Source: Galbibacter pacificus (GTDB taxonomy: Bacteria; Bacteroidota; Bacteroidia; Flavobacteriales; Flavobacteriaceae). From it: a DNA stretch of 64,000 bases. Location: contig NZ_JAQSVC010000001.1 of the NCBI RefSeq assembly GCF_029603165.1, forward strand, positions 992,001 through 1,056,000. The letters are read 5' to 3'. Positions within the stretch are counted from its first letter, which is position 1; each line of letters opens with the position of its first letter. The notes beneath the pieces were generated by a model. That model did no database searches. It saw nothing but the letters and a program-made list of their open reading frames with translations, and was not told the DNA's origin. Shown one piece after another: positions 1 through 8,232 of this stretch. The translations under genes and the position numbers were made by a program.

Positions 1-154
<154 letters not shown>

Positions 155-225
155 TTAGTTAATTTAAAAAGATATTCACAAGAACTTCCTTTTTAATAAA
201 TATCAATAAGGATACTATTTTTTGT

Positions 226-233
226 TACATTTG
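226..233 (+). promoter_or_regulatory. Candidate -7 promoter element for the HD phosphohydrolase gene
   Basis: TACATTTG matches the Bacteroidota -7 consensus TAnnTTTG and lies 20 bp upstream of the ATG at 253. No clear -33 TTTG was found at the expected spacing, so this is a motif match only. Confidence 0.35.
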
Positions 234-252
234 AATATCAATACCCTGTTAA

Positions 253-2301
253 ATGAAGCGATTTTTAGACAACTTATATAAAAATCAATCTATAGTTTAT
301 AAAGGATTTTTATTTATAGCCACTATTGTTTTGATAGTTTACCTTTTCCCAAAAGGAGGGAAATTTAAATATGATTTTCAAAAAGGAAAATTGTGGCAAT
401 ATGAAACTTTATACGCGCCATTCGATTTTGCCATATATAAAACCGATGCGGAAATAAAAAAAGACAAAGAAGCCATACAGGCCAACCATCCTGATTATTT
501 TAGGTATGAAGATGCCATAACAGATGCCGTTTACAACGGTTTCGACGAAAAGTTTAACTCATATTTCCCTTCGGATGATTACGGTAAGAGCGAAAGGGAT
601 CGGTTATATTCATATGGGCAGGAACTGCTTAATACCATATATGAAAAAGGGGTTGTACAGTTTAACTCTGATTATACAGACGATAGCGTTGTGAATGTGG
701 TTAAGAGAAATGAAGAAAGAACGGTTTTATATGGAAGTTTTGTTAAACTAAATCAAATAGACCGGTTAATAAGCACTTTTATAAAAGAAAAAGGGCTTAC
801 CGAATATAAATCTCAATACAACAGCCTCTATTTTGATATTATTCAACCAAATGTCTTCTTTGATGAAGTACTTACCGCGAAAACATTAGAACGTGAACTG
901 GCAAAGGTAACAACCACAAGGGGGAACATAGATAAAGGAAAACGGATTATTGCCAAAGGCGAAGTTGTAGAAGGCGAAAAATACAATATTTTAAGTTCCC
1001 TCCGGAAAGAATACCAGTCTAAACTGTGGAATGAAAGTAATTATAACTGGATTGTATTCGGGTATACCATTTTGGTGGGGATTACACTGTTTATGTTGCT
1101 GTTGTTTTTGCAAAAATACCGTCAAGAGGTATTTATAAACAACAATAAGGTAACATTTATTTTCTTTAATATTTTGGTGATGATATTCTTAACAACCACG
1201 GTAGTTAAGTTTAATGTAGATTATGTGTATGTCGTTCCGTTGTGTATCATGCCCTTGATATTAAAAGCATTCTTCGACCCACGGCTGGGCTTGTTCACGC
1301 ATGTTTTAACCGTGTTGTTGTTAGGCTTTATCGTGCCTAATAGTTTTGAATATGTTTTTCTTCAAATTATTGCGGGGATCGTAACCATTCAAACTATTTC
1401 CGAACTGCATAAAAGAGCCAATCTGTTTATATCGGTAGCACAGATTACCTTGGTGTACATTATAGCGTATTTTGCATTTTATGTGATCCATGAAGGAAAT
1501 TTTGAAAACATACATTGGATAACATTTGGGTTGTTTGTATTGAACGGGTTAGCAACGCTGGCCGCATTTCCATTGATTTACATTTACGAAAAATTGTTTT
1601 CATTGGTGTCTGATGTTTCTTTATTGGAATTATCCGATACGAATTCCAAATTGTTAAAAGAATTATCCGACAAAGCACCGGGAACCTTTCATCATTCCCT
1701 GCAAGTGGCAAACCTAGCGGAAGCAGCAGCCAATGAAATTGGGGCAAACTCTATGTTGGTAAGGGTAGGGGCATTGTATCACGATATAGGGAAAATGAAC
1801 AATCCAACTTATTTTACCGAAAACCAGACTACAAGTGTAAATCCCCACAACGAGCTATCACCCGAAGAAAGTGCCAAAATTATCATCGATCATGTTATTG
1901 AGGGGATTGAATTGGCAAAGAAAAATAATTTGCCCGATCGGGTAATCGATTTTATACGTACCCACCACGGGACGTCCTTGGTTTATTATTTTTACAGAAA
2001 GGCTTACGATTTAAACGAAGATGTTTCAAAAGAAGATTTTCAATATCCGGGCCCCATTCCGTATTCAAAGGAAACAGCAATATTGATGATGTCGGATTCG
2101 GTTGAAGCAGCATCTAAAAGTTTAAAAAACCCCACGTTCACGATTATTAACGATTTTGTAGAAAAAATTGTTACAAAGCAAATAGACGAAGGTCAGTTTT
2201 TAAATGCAAATATTACTTTTAAGGAAATAGAACAAATAAAAAAGGTGCTAAAACAAAAATTGACAAATATATACCATTTGCGAATAGAATATCCGGAGTA
2301 G
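253..2301 (+). CDS. 7TM-HD family phosphohydrolase (PgpH-like)
   Basis: This 682-residue membrane protein has the layout of the 7TMR-HD family, whose Gram-positive member PgpH hydrolyses cyclic di-AMP. One N-terminal membrane helix (about residues 16-33) is followed by an extracytoplasmic domain to about 260, a block of hydrophobic helices from about 267 to 450, and a cytoplasmic HD domain. The HD metal-binding residues are visible: HH at 480-481, the YHDIGK motif at 509-514, HH at 571-572 and the late Asp at about 615. Family knowledge supports a phosphodiesterase role; the nucleotide substrate in this organism is inferred. The gene stands alone ahead of the tRNA cluster. Confidence 0.85.
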   Translation: MKRFLDNLYKNQSIVYKGFLFIATIVLIVYLFPKGGKFKYDFQKGKLWQYETLYAPFDFAIYKTDAEIKKDKEAIQANHPDYFRYEDAITDAVYNGFDEKFNSYFPSDDYGKSERDRLYSYGQELLNTIYEKGVVQFNSDYTDDSVVNVVKRNEERTVLYGSFVKLNQIDRLISTFIKEKGLTEYKSQYNSLYFDIIQPNVFFDEVLTAKTLERELAKVTTTRGNIDKGKRIIAKGEVVEGEKYNILSSLRKEYQSKLWNESNYNWIVFGYTILVGITLFMLLLFLQKYRQEVFINNNKVTFIFFNILVMIFLTTTVVKFNVDYVYVVPLCIMPLILKAFFDPRLGLFTHVLTVLLLGFIVPNSFEYVFLQIIAGIVTIQTISELHKRANLFISVAQITLVYIIAYFAFYVIHEGNFENIHWITFGLFVLNGLATLAAFPLIYIYEKLFSLVSDVSLLELSDTNSKLLKELSDKAPGTFHHSLQVANLAEAAANEIGANSMLVRVGALYHDIGKMNNPTYFTENQTTSVNPHNELSPEESAKIIIDHVIEGIELAKKNNLPDRVIDFIRTHHGTSLVYYFYRKAYDLNEDVSKEDFQYPGPIPYSKETAILMMSDSVEAASKSLKNPTFTIINDFVEKIVTKQIDEGQFLNANITFKEIEQIKKVLKQKLTNIYHLRIEYPE

Positions 2302-2358
2302 TATTTTATTGGTAGCTAGGAAAGTACTTTTTTACTTTAAAAATAATTAAAAAAATAG

Positions 2359-2389
2359 TTGCATTGTTCTAGATGAACTACTACATTTG
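2359..2389 (+). promoter_or_regulatory. Promoter for the tRNA-Ser gene
   Basis: A TTG (2359-2361) and TACATTTG (2382-2389) are separated by 20 bp, a good match to the Bacteroidota TTTG / TAnnTTTG promoter. The predicted start is about 40 bp before tRNA-Ser. It may also serve the downstream tRNAs. Confidence 0.55.
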
Positions 2390-2434
2390 CATCCGCAATT
2401 TTAGGTTGCACGTTCATAATTAATATAAAGAATT

Positions 2435-2518
2435 GGAGAGGTGCCGGAGTGGTAACGGAGCAGATTGCTAATCTGTCGGCGGGTAACTGTCGCCAGGGTT
2501 CGAATCCCTGTCTCTCCG
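2435..2518 (+). tRNA. tRNA-Ser(GCT)
   Basis: The acceptor GGAGAGG pairs with TCTCTCC (one G-U) and the discriminator G is at 2518. The anticodon stem 2460-2464 / 2472-2476 encloses a seven-base loop with anticodon GCT at 2467-2469. A long variable arm follows, as expected of a class II serine tRNA, and the T-arm contains GGTTCGAATCC. CCA is not encoded. Confidence 0.95.
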
Positions 2519-2561
2519 CTTTTATTTTTCGATGTTATTTATTTTAAAACCGAAAAAATTT

Positions 2562-2636
2562 CGGATGTAGCGTAGCCCGGTTATCGCGCCGCGTTTGGGA
2601 TGCGGAGGTCGTCACGCTTGAGGCGTGACCACCCCA
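2562..2636 (+). pseudogene. tRNA-Pro-like pseudo-tRNA with a replaced T-arm
   Basis: Positions 2566-2610 are nearly identical to the D-arm, anticodon arm and variable loop of the intact tRNA-Pro at 2900-2974, with only C to T at 2601. The normal T-arm (17 nt with the TTCGAAT loop) is replaced by a 19-nt hairpin at 2611-2629 (GTCACGC, loop TTGAG, GCGTGAC). The sequence then rejoins the tRNA with CACCCC. The 5' acceptor strand (TCGGATG) pairs poorly with CACCCCA. Without a T-loop it is unlikely to be a working tRNA. It lies immediately upstream of the GIY-YIG gene. Confidence 0.7.
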
Positions 2637-2653
2637 AACATATGAAATGAAGA

Positions 2654-2893
2654 ATGGATTATGTGGTTTATATATTGTTCAGCGAAGGTATTTCGCAATA
2701 TTATGCTGGGCAAACCGAAAACATTGAAAAAAGAATAATCAGGCACAATCGGGGCTTGGTGAAATCGACCAAAAGGGGAGTGCCTTGGAAGTTGATAAAA
2801 ATAATACCAGTTTCAAGCATAGCAGAAGCTATGAAACTGAAAAGAAAAGTTAAAAAACGAGGAATAAAAAGGTTTCTTGCCGATTTAACTTAA
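2654..2893 (+). CDS. Small GIY-YIG family protein, probably catalytically impaired
   Basis: This 79-residue protein belongs to the small GIY-YIG / UPF0213 group. The first motif is VVYILFS (4-10), the second YYAGQT (16-21), and the conserved Arg is in EKRIIRHN (25-32). The C-terminal block AEAMKLKRKVKKRG (57-70) fits the family pattern AEAxxLExxIKKRG, except that the Glu expected to bind the catalytic metal is Lys63 (AAA, one transition from GAA). It may therefore have lost nuclease activity. The gene sits between a tRNA-Pro-like pseudo-tRNA and the intact tRNA-Pro, and its stop is only 6 bp before the tRNA. This suggests that the gene and tRNA segments were inserted or duplicated as one unit. 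Confidence 0.8.
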   Translation: MDYVVYILFSEGISQYYAGQTENIEKRIIRHNRGLVKSTKRGVPWKLIKIIPVSSIAEAMKLKRKVKKRGIKRFLADLT

Positions 2894-2899
2894 CACCTT

Positions 2900-2974
2900 C
2901 GGGGTGTAGCGTAGCCCGGTTATCGCGCCGCGTTTGGGACGCGGAGGTCGCAGGTTCGAATCCTGCCACCCCGA
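2900..2974 (+). tRNA. tRNA-Pro(TGG)
   Basis: The acceptor CGGGGTG (2900-2906) pairs perfectly with CACCCCG (2967-2973). The anticodon stem CCGCG / CGCGG encloses TTTGGGA with anticodon TGG at 2935-2937. The T-arm GCAGG-TTCGAAT-CCTGC is intact. CCA is not encoded. It begins 6 bp after the GIY-YIG stop codon. Confidence 0.95.
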
Positions 2975-3054
2975 CAAAAGATGGAGGTCGTCGCGCTTGA
3001 GGCGTGACCACCCCGACAAAAGATGGAGGTCGTCACGCTTGAGGTATGGCCATC
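2971..3054 (+). repeat. 42-bp tandem repeat, two units, derived from tRNA-Pro 3' sequence
   Basis: Units 2971-3012 and 3013-3054 each start with CCGACAAAAGATGGAGGTCGTC. The first begins inside the 3' acceptor strand of the intact tRNA-Pro. Both contain the variable-loop segment GGAGGTC joined to the non-tRNA hairpin also present in the pseudo-tRNA at 2611-2629, and the first unit ends back in CCACCCCGA. The second has decayed to GTATGGCCATC. An apparent minus-strand reading frame across this stretch is antisense to tRNA and repeats and is not a gene. Confidence 0.75.
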
Positions 3055-3066
3055 TCAATTCACAAT

Positions 3067-3140
3067 GGTCGCGTAGCTCAGTTGGATAGAGCATCTGCCT
3101 TCTAAGCAGACGGTCCCAGGTTCGAATCCTGGCGCGATCA
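3067..3140 (+). tRNA. tRNA-Arg(TCT)
   Basis: The acceptor GGTCGCG (3067-3073) pairs with CGCGATC (3133-3139, one G-U) and the discriminator is A3140. The anticodon stem TCTGC / GCAGA encloses CTTCTAA with anticodon TCT at 3101-3103. The T-arm carries GGTTCGAATCC. A strong terminator follows directly. Confidence 0.95.
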
Positions 3141-3141
3141 C

Positions 3142-3180
3142 AAAAACCCTGCAACCATTTGGTTGCAGGGTTTTTGTTTT
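3142..3180 (+). terminator. Rho-independent terminator of the tRNA cluster
   Basis: AAACCCTGCAACC and GGTTGCAGGGTTT form a 13-bp stem with an ATTT loop, followed by a T-rich run to 3180. It lies directly after tRNA-Arg. Confidence 0.9.
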
Positions 3181-3409
3181 TCTGAAGTTATTTTTTGATA
3201 CAAAGCATATTATTTTATCTGATATTATTCTTTTTTATGTATTGCCATAAAATTTAATTAATTTGAAATCTAATTTTTGAGGTGTAGTGAAGAAGAAATG
3301 AAGCTTCAAAGCCGAAGCTCCGGAAGTATTAGGTTTAAGTTATGACGCTTGTCTCTGCACTATCACGAGCGTCACAATCGTTTCGGGAATGAGTAAGCAG
3401 GGGAAAACA
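3181..3409. other. Intergenic stretch with an imperfect hairpin
   Basis: No gene is seen. TGACGCT (3343-3349) and AGCGTCA (3368-3374) form a 7-bp inverted repeat with an 18-nt loop just beyond the 3' end of the minus-strand gene at 3410, but it has no T-tract. Confidence 0.4.
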
Positions 3410-3808
3410 TTATTGGTCATTGCAATTGACATGAACCCATTGAATGGCATTCTCAATATTTCGGAAAAGTTTCATTTCTTTTCCGTAAAAATATTTTTCT
3501 ATTTTATAATTGTGCTTAAATATTTCTTTGGTAGAAACAATGGCTACGGCCTTTAGGTTTTCGACCTCTTTGATATATGCATACAAAGCGGGGTCTATGG
3601 CATACGAATTTTTTCTTAAGGAAATGTACCCAAAGTTTTTGTTTCGGTAATGTATTTCGGCCAATGAGGCCAATGATGAAATATTTTCCAACGTAAGGTC
3701 TATACCATCATTCATAGAGCCAATGGCAAAATTGGGGTAAATCTCTATATACCCAAAATCCAGCGTATATGATTTTATTAACCGATGCTTGGAAGTAAGT
3801 GCATTCAT
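3410..3808 (-). CDS. Conserved hypothetical protein, possibly STAS/SpoIIAA-like
   Basis: This 132-residue soluble protein has no signal peptide or membrane helix. I do not recognise a specific family. The order of a short N-terminal strand, a charged middle (NKNFGYISLRKNSYAIDPALY, about 57-77) and a strand-helix pattern with KAVAIVSTKE (about 85-94) resembles small STAS/SpoIIAA-like proteins common in flavobacteria. That assignment rests on general sequence feel only. It is transcribed from its own start at 3808, downstream of and on the same strand as the RimB-RimK fusion. Confidence 0.6.
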   Translation of the reverse strand: MNALTSKHRLIKSYTLDFGYIEIYPNFAIGSMNDGIDLTLENISSLASLAEIHYRNKNFGYISLRKNSYAIDPALYAYIKEVENLKAVAIVSTKEIFKHNYKIEKYFYGKEMKLFRNIENAIQWVHVNCNDQ

Positions 3809-3923
3809 GTGGCAAAATTACGCTATTTCCAAAGCAAATTGTAGTGGCCTTTTAAATATTAGATTAACTACATTTTTATTAGATAAATTGATGTGGTGCT
3901 TAAAAAAAGATAATGGTTATATG

Positions 3924-5297
3924 TTATTTTTTAGCTTTCCAGTTCAATTTTTTTTCAATAGATTTTATCATGAGCCCTGCAATGTCTATGTCGGTAGCGG
4001 TTTCGATCCCTTCCAAACCTGGCGACGAATTTACTTCCAATAGGAGCGGGCCTTTGGAAGAACGTATAATGTCTACTCCGGCTACGTCCAGTCCCATGGC
4101 TTTGGTGGCTTTTACGGCAATCTTTTTCTCGGCCGATGTTAACTTGATTAACGATGCCGTTCCGCCAAGGTGCATGTTTGCCCTAAATTCTCCCGGAGGT
4201 GCTTCCCGTTGCATGGCCGCAACTACTTTTCCGTCAATAACAAAACAACGGATATCTTTGCCGTTAGCTTCTTTTATAAATTCTTGGACAAGAATGTATG
4301 CATTAAGACTTTTAAAGGCGTTAATAACACTTTCGGCCGCTTTCTTTGTTTCGGCCAGCACGACGCCTTTTCCCTGGGTGCCTTCCAAGAGTTTTATAAT
4401 CAGGGGCGAACCGCCAACCATTTTTATTAGGTCATTGGTATCTAGCGGGGAGTTTGCAAACCCTGTCGTGGGAATGCTTACGCCGTTTTTAAGGAGCAAT
4501 TGCAACGAAAATAGCTTGTCCCGGGACTGCCTAATGGCTTCGGCTTTGTTAAGGCAGGCTATATGTATAGACTCGAAATGCCTGGCCAGTGAGCATCCGT
4601 AATAGGTCATGCTCGGCCTGATTCTCGGGATTATGGCGTCGAGATCGTTTAAAATCTTTCCACCACGGTAATGTATTTCCGGCGTTTCTGCATCCAGTTT
4701 CATATAACATTGCCGGATATTGAAAAACTCGACTTCGTGCCCCATGCGTTCTCCGGCTTCAATAATCCTCCGGTTACTATATAAATTGGGGTTGCTGGCC
4801 AGTAATCCAATTTTTAAGCCTCCTTGATTTTGCACATTGGCCTTGTAGCGTTTGTTTACATCTTCATCGCTTAGGTCGCCAAAAATAAAACTGCTTTCTG
4901 GATCTACAATCAATCTCCCCATCATGGCTTCCCTTCCAAGGAGCATGCGGTAGCCCATACTGTCTCTATTGGTCAAGGAAACTTCAATATCCCAAGTGGT
5001 GTCGTTTATATTGAGCGTAGTTTTAATTATGTACCTATTCTCGCGGTTTCCGGTAGAGCTTTTTATAACACGCTTGTCTATAACAACGGCCTCGCAATGA
5101 ATAACCTTTTTACCGTTATGCTGAATAGGGTATACGTCAAAGGTAACCCAAGTTTCGTTATTCCTCTGAAAGGGCTGGATGTTAACAGCGTGTAGGGCAG
5201 AAGTTTTGGCACCGCTGTCTACCCTTACTTTTATGGTTGGAATCTCTAGTTCTGGTAATGATACCCATTCTTGGCTACCAATGATCGTTTTACTCAT
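3924..5297 (-). CDS. rimK: RimB-RimK fusion: retropepsin-like domain plus ATP-grasp glutamate ligase
   Basis: The 457-residue protein joins two domains usually encoded separately. Residues 1-150 match the RimB / ATP-dependent zinc protease family (PF05618), with the Asp motif DSGAKTSALHA at 27-37 and RMLLGRE at 117-123. Residues about 162-457 are a RimK ATP-grasp ligase, with the glycine-rich LLEGTQGKG at 303-311 and the metal-binding LLEVNSSPG at 419-427. In Pseudomonas, RimK adds glutamates to the C-terminus of ribosomal protein S6 and RimB is a retropepsin-like protease acting with it. The fusion implies a coupled add-and-trim activity; whether S6 is the target here is inferred. Confidence 0.85.
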   Translation of the reverse strand: MSKTIIGSQEWVSLPELEIPTIKVRVDSGAKTSALHAVNIQPFQRNNETWVTFDVYPIQHNGKKVIHCEAVVIDKRVIKSSTGNRENRYIIKTTLNINDTTWDIEVSLTNRDSMGYRMLLGREAMMGRLIVDPESSFIFGDLSDEDVNKRYKANVQNQGGLKIGLLASNPNLYSNRRIIEAGERMGHEVEFFNIRQCYMKLDAETPEIHYRGGKILNDLDAIIPRIRPSMTYYGCSLARHFESIHIACLNKAEAIRQSRDKLFSLQLLLKNGVSIPTTGFANSPLDTNDLIKMVGGSPLIIKLLEGTQGKGVVLAETKKAAESVINAFKSLNAYILVQEFIKEANGKDIRCFVIDGKVVAAMQREAPPGEFRANMHLGGTASLIKLTSAEKKIAVKATKAMGLDVAGVDIIRSSKGPLLLEVNSSPGLEGIETATDIDIAGLMIKSIEKKLNWKAKK

Positions 5298-5413
5298 TTA
5301 TTTTAATTTGATTCACTTCTAAGTTAAGAAGAATTTTAGAGCGGATAAAATTAAATAAAAAAACGTGCGATAATTAATACCGCACGCTTTAATATTTGGA
5401 ATTATTTTAATGT

Positions 5414-7966
5414 TTACGATTCAGCAGATTTTTCTGCTTTCTCGATAGTAATGGTAAGTTCTTCCTTTTCAGAAATTAGGTCCATTAAAATACTATCGCC
5501 TTCAGTTAACTTGGAAGTAATAATTTCTTCCGCCAGGGCATCTTCAATATATTTTTGAATGGCCCTTTTTAACGGCCTTGCCCCATATTGCTTGTCGAAA
5601 CCTTTATCGGCTATGTAGTCTTTGGCCTTATCGGTTAGCTTTAAATGATAACCCAGGCCTTCAATCCGCAGGTAAAGTTTTTCCAGTTCGATATCGATAA
5701 TCTTGTGGATATCTTCTTTTTCCAATGGATTGAACACGACAACATCGTCAATTCGGTTTAAGAATTCTGGAGCAAAAGCTTTTTTAAGGGCATTTTCGAT
5801 AACACTTCTAGAGTGCTCATCGGCCTGTGCCTTTTTAGCTGAAGTTCCAAAACCAACTCCTTGACCGAAATCTTTTAATTGACGCGCACCAATGTTGGAG
5901 GTCATTATAATGATGGTGTTCCTGAAATCTATTTTTCTTCCCAGGCTATCGGTAATGTAACCGTCGTCTAAAACCTGAAGCAACATGTTAAACACATCGG
6001 GGTGTGCTTTTTCTACCTCGTCGAGGAGAATAACGGCATAAGGTTTTCTTCTTACTTTTTCGGTAAGCTGACCGCCTTCTTCGTAGCCTACATATCCCGG
6101 AGGTGCTCCTATTAATCTCGACACGGCAAATTTTTCCATGTATTCGCTCATGTCGATTCTAATTAAGGCGTCGTCCGAATCGAACAATTTATTGGCCAAC
6201 ACTTTAGCCAATTGGGTTTTTCCAACCCCTGTTTGCCCTAAAAATATAAACGAGCCAATTGGTTTGTCGGGATCTTTAAGCCCGGCACGGTTACGCTGTA
6301 TTGCTTTTACAACCTTGGCAACCGCTTCGTCCTGACCAATAACTTTTCCTTTTATGAGTTTGGGCAGTTCGGCCAATTTAGAGCTTTCTGCCTGCGCTAT
6401 ACGGGTTACGGGAACCCCGCTCATCATGGAAACCACGTCGGCCACGCTTTCGTCCGTAACGGTTTCCCTGTGGAGCTTGCTTTCTTCTTCCCATTGGTCC
6501 TGCGCCTGCGTTAATTCTTTTTCCAAACGTTTTTCGTCGTCCCTTAATTTAGCGGCCTCCTCGTATTTTTGCTTTTTGACTACGGAATTTTTCAGTTCTT
6601 TTACATCTTCCAGCTGTTTTTCGAGCTCTAGGATTTGTTTTGGAACTTCCATGTTGGTTATATGGACACGGGATCCGGCTTCGTCTAAAGCATCAATGGC
6701 CTTATCGGGCAAGAAACGATCGGTTAAGTACCTATTGGTTAGCTTAACGCACGATACAATGGCCTCTTCGGTATAGATTACATTGTGGTGTTCTTCATAT
6801 TTATCTTTAATATTATGAAGTATTTCAATGGTTTCTTCTACCGAAGTAGGTTCTACGATTACTTTTTGGAAGCGTCTTTCCAAGGCGCCGTCTTTTTCAA
6901 TATACTGTCTGTATTCATCCAAAGTGGTGGCACCGATGCATTGAATTTCGCCCCGCGCCAGGGCCGGTTTGAACATATTGGAAGCATCGAGGCTTCCAGT
7001 GGCACCACCGGCGCCTACAATGGTGTGTATCTCGTCTATAAAAAGAATAATATCGTCGTTCTTTTCAAGTTCGTTCATTACGGCTTTCATACGCTCCTCA
7101 AACTGGCCGCGGTATTTTGTGCCGGCAACCAACGAAGCCAAATCAAGCGTTACAACGCGCTTGTTGTAGAGTATCCTTGAAACTTTCTTTTTAACAATAC
7201 GGAGTGCCAAGCCTTCGGCAATGGCACTTTTACCAACACCCGGTTCGCCAATAAGCAATGGGTTGTTTTTCTTTCTTCGACTTAATATTTGAGAAACCCT
7301 TTCAATTTCTTTTTCCCTTCCAACAACTGGGTCCAATTTGTCCTCCTCGGCCAGTTGGGTAAGGTCCCTTCCAAAATTGTCAAGGACCGGGGTTTTGGAC
7401 TTTTTGTTTGATTTAGGGGTACTTCCCGTACCGCCAAAAGGATTGTCCCTTCCTTCTTCTCCTGCACCCGTTTCGTCTGAAAACGATTCGGATGTTGGCG
7501 AATCTATAAAATCGTCATCACTGGTAATCATAAGCTTGAATTGTTCTTTAACGTTGTCATAATCGATTTTAAGCTTATTTAGCAACTTTGTGGTCGGGTC
7601 GTTTTCATTCCTTAAGATACAAAGTAATAAGTGAGCTGTATTGATCGACGAACTTTGAAATAGTTTGGCCTCCAGAAAAGTAGTTTTTAATGCTCTTTCT
7701 GCTTGTCTGGTGAGATGCAAGTTGCGTTTGTCGTTCGCAGCTACATTAGTTCCAGGGTTTGAGGGGCTTAATATTTCTACTTTTCTCCTTAAATGATCAA
7801 GGTCTATGCTTAATGCAGTTAAAATGTCTATAGCTTTTCCGTTTCCGTCACGCAAAAGTCCGAGCATAAGATGTTCTGTGCCAATAAAGTCATGACCTAA
7901 ACGTAAGGCCTCTTCTTTACTATATGCTATAACATCTTTAACCCGAGGTGAAAAATTATCATCCAT
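5414..7966 (-). CDS. clpC: ATP-dependent Clp protease ATP-binding subunit ClpC
   Basis: This is a Hsp100 AAA+ unfoldase that feeds substrates to ClpP and remodels aggregates. Double Clp-N repeats occupy about residues 1-150, followed by an acidic linker. AAA-1 has Walker A GEPGVGKS (246-253 counted from the longer start) and Walker B ILFIDEIH (313-320). A UVR-type coiled segment (about 470-495, QKYEEAAKLRDDEK) marks it as ClpC rather than ClpA or ClpB. AAA-2 has GQTGVGKT (583-590), and the C-terminal D2-small domain is complete. I prefer the start at 7966 (MDDNFSPRVKD), as in related proteins; an ATG six codons upstream (7984) is also open. The gene is divergent from gyrA. Confidence 0.95.
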   Translation of the reverse strand: MDDNFSPRVKDVIAYSKEEALRLGHDFIGTEHLMLGLLRDGNGKAIDILTALSIDLDHLRRKVEILSPSNPGTNVAANDKRNLHLTRQAERALKTTFLEAKLFQSSSINTAHLLLCILRNENDPTTKLLNKLKIDYDNVKEQFKLMITSDDDFIDSPTSESFSDETGAGEEGRDNPFGGTGSTPKSNKKSKTPVLDNFGRDLTQLAEEDKLDPVVGREKEIERVSQILSRRKKNNPLLIGEPGVGKSAIAEGLALRIVKKKVSRILYNKRVVTLDLASLVAGTKYRGQFEERMKAVMNELEKNDDIILFIDEIHTIVGAGGATGSLDASNMFKPALARGEIQCIGATTLDEYRQYIEKDGALERRFQKVIVEPTSVEETIEILHNIKDKYEEHHNVIYTEEAIVSCVKLTNRYLTDRFLPDKAIDALDEAGSRVHITNMEVPKQILELEKQLEDVKELKNSVVKKQKYEEAAKLRDDEKRLEKELTQAQDQWEEESKLHRETVTDESVADVVSMMSGVPVTRIAQAESSKLAELPKLIKGKVIGQDEAVAKVVKAIQRNRAGLKDPDKPIGSFIFLGQTGVGKTQLAKVLANKLFDSDDALIRIDMSEYMEKFAVSRLIGAPPGYVGYEEGGQLTEKVRRKPYAVILLDEVEKAHPDVFNMLLQVLDDGYITDSLGRKIDFRNTIIIMTSNIGARQLKDFGQGVGFGTSAKKAQADEHSRSVIENALKKAFAPEFLNRIDDVVVFNPLEKEDIHKIIDIELEKLYLRIEGLGYHLKLTDKAKDYIADKGFDKQYGARPLKRAIQKYIEDALAEEIITSKLTEGDSILMDLISEKEELTITIEKAEKSAES

Positions 7967-8232
7967 ACTTCTCTCTTTCTTCAATTAAAAATAGTAAAAC
8001 AACTACAAGTAGGCAAAAACTATACCCTAATTAATTAGAATTAGGACTACTTTTAGCTAATAGACAAAAAAACTCGGCAAAATCAAAAAAATTAACATTC
8101 AATTTATTAACCTTTTCGCAGCTGTTCTTTGTTGATAAAAACATGAAAAAACCTTTTAACGGAAAGCGAAAGCGTCTATAAAATACGTATATTGGCACGA
8201 TTTATAATTAAAACATACATAAAATATTTAAT

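Noticed and set aside
2885-3154. Open frame on the minus strand with DSNLRPPRPKRG-like translation
   Set aside because: It is antisense to tRNA-Pro, tRNA-Arg and the 42-bp repeats. The DSNLRPPRPKR string is a well-known artefact of translating tRNA T-arms backwards.
3913-4602. 229-codon plus-strand frame opposite the RimB-RimK fusion
   Set aside because: The opposite strand encodes conserved ATP-grasp motifs across this stretch. The plus translation has no signal peptide or family match.
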